A stretch of 64,000 bases of DNA, from NCBI GenBank assembly GCA_020632975.1, contig JACKEL010000016.1, positions 24,816 through 88,815 of the forward strand. The letters are read 5' to 3'. The translations under genes were made by a program, and so were the position numbers. Below the pieces are notes generated by a model, which had not been told where the DNA came from, made no database searches, and saw only the letters and a list, made by a program, of their open reading frames with translations. Shown in pieces: positions 61,686-64,000 of the stretch. Source of the DNA: Myxococcales bacterium (GTDB taxonomy: Bacteria > Myxococcota_C > UBA6777). Every line of letters begins with the position of its first letter. Within the stretch, counting starts at the first letter, position 1.

Positions 61686-64000
61686 TTATTGAACGCGCAA
61701 AACCCCGACCGTTGCGGTACGTCCAACAGCACCATAGCCAGCATTCGTACAAGTAAACTGAAGGTCCTGACGATGGCGGATATGGTAGATTCCAGGCGTC
61801 GTGGGCGCTTTGAACGTCAGGCTCTTGCTTCCAGAAGACGACGAAGGACACGTCCCAGGACCACCGTTGTAAAGGCAGTCCATCTTCGTGGGAGCGCCAC
61901 CACCACCGATGAAAGGCTCGTATCCTGCAACGATCTGCGCGAAACAAGCGGGACATCCGGGGAGTTGGGTAAACTTATAATTCGCGCTGAACGTGACGTT
62001 TGCACCAGGAGCCACCGTCACTTCGTTGCCTTGGCCGTTGAGTTTGACGTTAGACAACAACGCCGTGAATCCTTGGCAGGCAGGGGCTTCGGTCACAGTG
62101 ATGGTCGCGATGATCATCGCGTTGCTGAGATCACTTTGGCGGTTGAAACCGTTCAAAGCATCGTTGCAATTAAACTGTAGATCGCGATGAGCACGGATCT
62201 CGTAAGTTCCGGGAGTAAGAGGCGTATCGATCGAGACAGTGGAAGTCCCGCTGGTCGCAGAGGGACAAGAAGCTGGTTGTCCATTGTAAACACAAGCACT
62301 TGCCGCCGAAGGACCATAACCCTTGGTATAGATCCCCACGACGAGTTGGTCGATACATCCTGGACATCCCGCGACTTGCGTGATCTTGTAATCCAATTTC
62401 ACGCTAAATGTTCCGCCGCGCACAACCGAGATAGGCGTGGTGGAATAAGCAGTTCCGTTGATCTGGACGTTGCTGACTTGGATGGGAGTGCATACGCAAC
62501 TACCGTTTGTACACGATGCTTCGCCTGTACAAGCCGCACCAGCACCACAAGCACAAGCACCGCTCGCATTACAAGCGTTCGCCACTTTGGCAGTACAAGC
62601 CTTACAAGCTGCTCCAGCCGCACCACACAAAGCAACGGTACGTGGTGAAACGCACTTGTTGCCATCACAACAACCGTTGGGACAAGACGTTGCGTTACAA
62701 ACGCACTGGTTGTTCACACAAGCCTGACCCGCAACGCAAGCTGCGCCCGATCCGCACTTACAGGCGCCGTTGTCACAAACATTTGCAAACTTGGTATCGC
62801 AAGCAAGACAAGCGTTTCCGCCGACACCACAAGCAGAGACAACCGACGTGGTACACTGGCCGTTCGCATTACAACAACCTGTTGCACAAGTATTTGGACC
62901 ACAGCCACACACTTGCGACTGAGGATCACATGCTTGTCCGCTTGGGCAAGCCGCACAAGCAACACCATTTTTCCCACAGCTTGCATTGGAGTTTCCAGCT
63001 TGGCACTGGCCTTGGCTATCACAACAACCGTTGGGGCAAGATGTCGCGTTACAAACGCACTTTCCAGCGTCGCATGTCGTTCCTTGGGCACAAGCCGAGC
63101 AAGCCGCTCCACCTGTTCCACACTGCGCGTTAGAAGGCGTCGCACAAGCGCCCATCGCATCACAACAACCTGTGGTGCAAGACGTCGCATCACAAGTACA
63201 CTTGCCGCCATCGCATCGTTGTCCAGCAGGACAGTGCGGCGCAGAAGGATCTTCTTCATCGACTTTGCCATCACAGTTGTTGTCTTTGCCGTCGCAAACC
63301 TCTTGAGAAGGTAGCACATCCCCTTGGCAAGTGCCCCATTTCCCGTCAGCACCGCATGTTTCGACGCCAGCCTTACATTCGCCGACGCCATCTGTTCCCG
63401 AAGGACCTGTATAACACGCGCGCGTATCGTTTGGATCACACTCACATGCCGCAGTGTCCGCAGTATCTGTCATACCGTCGCAGTTATCGTCGAGTTTGTT
63501 ACCGCAGATCTCCGTCGTTCCAGGCAATACCTCACCTTGGCAAGCTCCCCAAGTGCTGTTGGCATCGCATGTTTGGGTACCTTTTTTACAAACCCCAACG
63601 CCTTCTGTTCCCGCAGGTCCAGAGTAACAGTCTTGGGTTTGTCCAGGGTTACAAGAACAAGCAGCTGTGTCTTCGGCGTCTGTTTTGCCGTCACAGTTGT
63701 CGTCGATCTGGTTTCCACAGATCTCGGCAGTTCCGGGCAAAACTTCGCCTTGGCAAGCTCCCCAAACACCACTTTGGTCACAAGATTGGAAACCACCTTT
63801 ACATGCCCCGACCCCTTCTGTTCCTGCGGGACCTGTATAACAAGCGCGACTTTCGCCGGGTGTACAGGCACCTTCGGGCTTGGGCTCCGCGACAGGTTCA
63901 GGCGTGGGCTCGACAACGGGCTCAGGAGAAGGCTCTGCGACTGTTTCGGGCAGAGGTTCCGAGACAGACTCCGCATTACTTTCCGATTTTTCTGTACTCG
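61686..64000 (-). CDS. MopE-type Cys-rich repeat protein, N-terminus outside window
   Basis: At least 771 residues; the frame is open to the right window edge. It begins with a Glu/Pro spacer (EPSPEPVVEPTPEPVAEPKPEG), typical after a lipoprotein signal. MopE-type modules follow: CYTGPAGTEGVGACKGG, GACQGEVLPGTAEICGN, DDNCDGKTD, DNNCDGKVDEEDP. A run of short CxxxxCxxGCC modules (CNATSCPNGCCDSQGQC and similar) comes next. Two beta-sandwich repeats of about 110 residues end the protein (VQINGTAYSTTPISVVRGGTFSVKLDYKI..., VKLNGQGNEVTVAPGANVTFSANYKF...). It resembles the 18122 lipoprotein in its modules but has no WD40 domain. Confidence 0.82.
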   Translation of the reverse strand, partial: STEKSESNAESVSEPLPETVAEPSPEPVVEPTPEPVAEPKPEGACTPGESRACYTGPAGTEGVGACKGGFQSCDQSGVWGACQGEVLPGTAEICGNQIDDNCDGKTDAEDTAACSCNPGQTQDCYSGPAGTEGVGVCKKGTQTCDANSTWGACQGEVLPGTTEICGNKLDDNCDGMTDTADTAACECDPNDTRACYTGPSGTDGVGECKAGVETCGADGKWGTCQGDVLPSQEVCDGKDNNCDGKVDEEDPSAPHCPAGQRCDGGKCTCDATSCTTGCCDAMGACATPSNAQCGTGGAACSACAQGTTCDAGKCVCNATSCPNGCCDSQGQCQAGNSNASCGKNGVACAACPSGQACDPQSQVCGCGPNTCATGCCNANGQCTTSVVSACGVGGNACLACDTKFANVCDNGACKCGSGAACVAGQACVNNQCVCNATSCPNGCCDGNKCVSPRTVALCGAAGAACKACTAKVANACNASGACACGAGAACTGEASCTNGSCVCTPIQVSNVQINGTAYSTTPISVVRGGTFSVKLDYKITQVAGCPGCIDQLVVGIYTKGYGPSAASACVYNGQPASCPSATSGTSTVSIDTPLTPGTYEIRAHRDLQFNCNDALNGFNRQSDLSNAMIIATITVTEAPACQGFTALLSNVKLNGQGNEVTVAPGANVTFSANYKFTQLPGCPACFAQIVAGYEPFIGGGGAPTKMDCLYNGGPGTCPSSSSGSKSLTFKAPTTPGIYHIRHRQDLQFTCTNAGYGAVGRTATVGVLRVQ

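Noticed and set aside
61686..63445. Several long plus- and minus-strand frames overlapping the MopE-type gene
   Set aside because: Shadows of the Cys-rich repeats; only the frame open to the window edge keeps the CxxG and DDNCDG modules.

Overview
The window looks like chromosomal DNA of an uncultured Myxococcota (former Deltaproteobacteria) relative. The evidence is many lipoproteins with Pro/Glu/Thr-rich spacers, MopE-type Cys-rich repeats (C-N-x-x-D-x-D-C-D/N-G), SBBP-like propeller repeats, VIT-VWA and HEAT-repeat proteins, and a housekeeping order lysS - lolC - lolD - bamA - skp - site-2 protease - scpA - scpB - rluB. I could not place it more precisely. I see no phage, insertion sequence or CRISPR array.

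Layout. 1-623: start of a GT39-type glycosyltransferase leaving the window. 753-3632: large exported HEAT protein. 3656-9739 (minus): a cobalamin-riboswitch unit made of a BtuB-like TonB-dependent receptor, two beta-propeller lipoproteins and a third surface lipoprotein. 9863-13379 (minus): unknown protein, alpha/beta hydrolase, TPR protein and the decayed 3' end of a carotenoid-type oxidoreductase. 13417-17888 (plus): hydantoinase/oxoprolinase pair and an Smr protein. 18122-27777 (plus): MopE/WD40 lipoprotein, receiver-domain protein, Cys-rich lipoprotein, VIT-VWA protein, dual-specificity phosphatase, carboxylesterase lipoprotein. 27786-35975 (minus): rRNA-methyltransferase-like protein, RNase Z-like protein, MORN-type protein, SF1 helicase, HEAT protein, AlkP-superfamily phosphodiesterase. 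36269-40947: small membrane protein, lipoprotein, SDR, methyltransferase, LysR regulator. 41195-52927 (plus): translation, envelope biogenesis and chromosome segregation block. 53612-54017: three identical initiator tRNA genes with a promoter and terminator. 54062-57575: DUF309, pyrD, two DUF962 genes and a tandem OmpA-domain protein. 58883-64000: SBBP-type lipoprotein and a second MopE-type protein leaving the window.

The most unusual part is the gene-free 1.3 kb at 57576-58882. It holds two copies of a structured element in which a tRNA T-arm and 3' acceptor strand come first, are joined by a short loop to the 5' acceptor strand, and are followed by a D-arm and an anticodon arm. In other words it is a type II (Ser-like, Leu-like) tRNA in circularly permuted order with a capped acceptor stem. 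Each copy is preceded by a shared motif set at identical spacing. The element could be a bacterial Y-RNA-like tRNA mimic, permuted tRNA genes, or a new RNA class. The second notable system is the cobalamin-controlled receptor plus beta-propeller lipoproteins, which resembles the BtuB/BtuG arrangement of Bacteroides.
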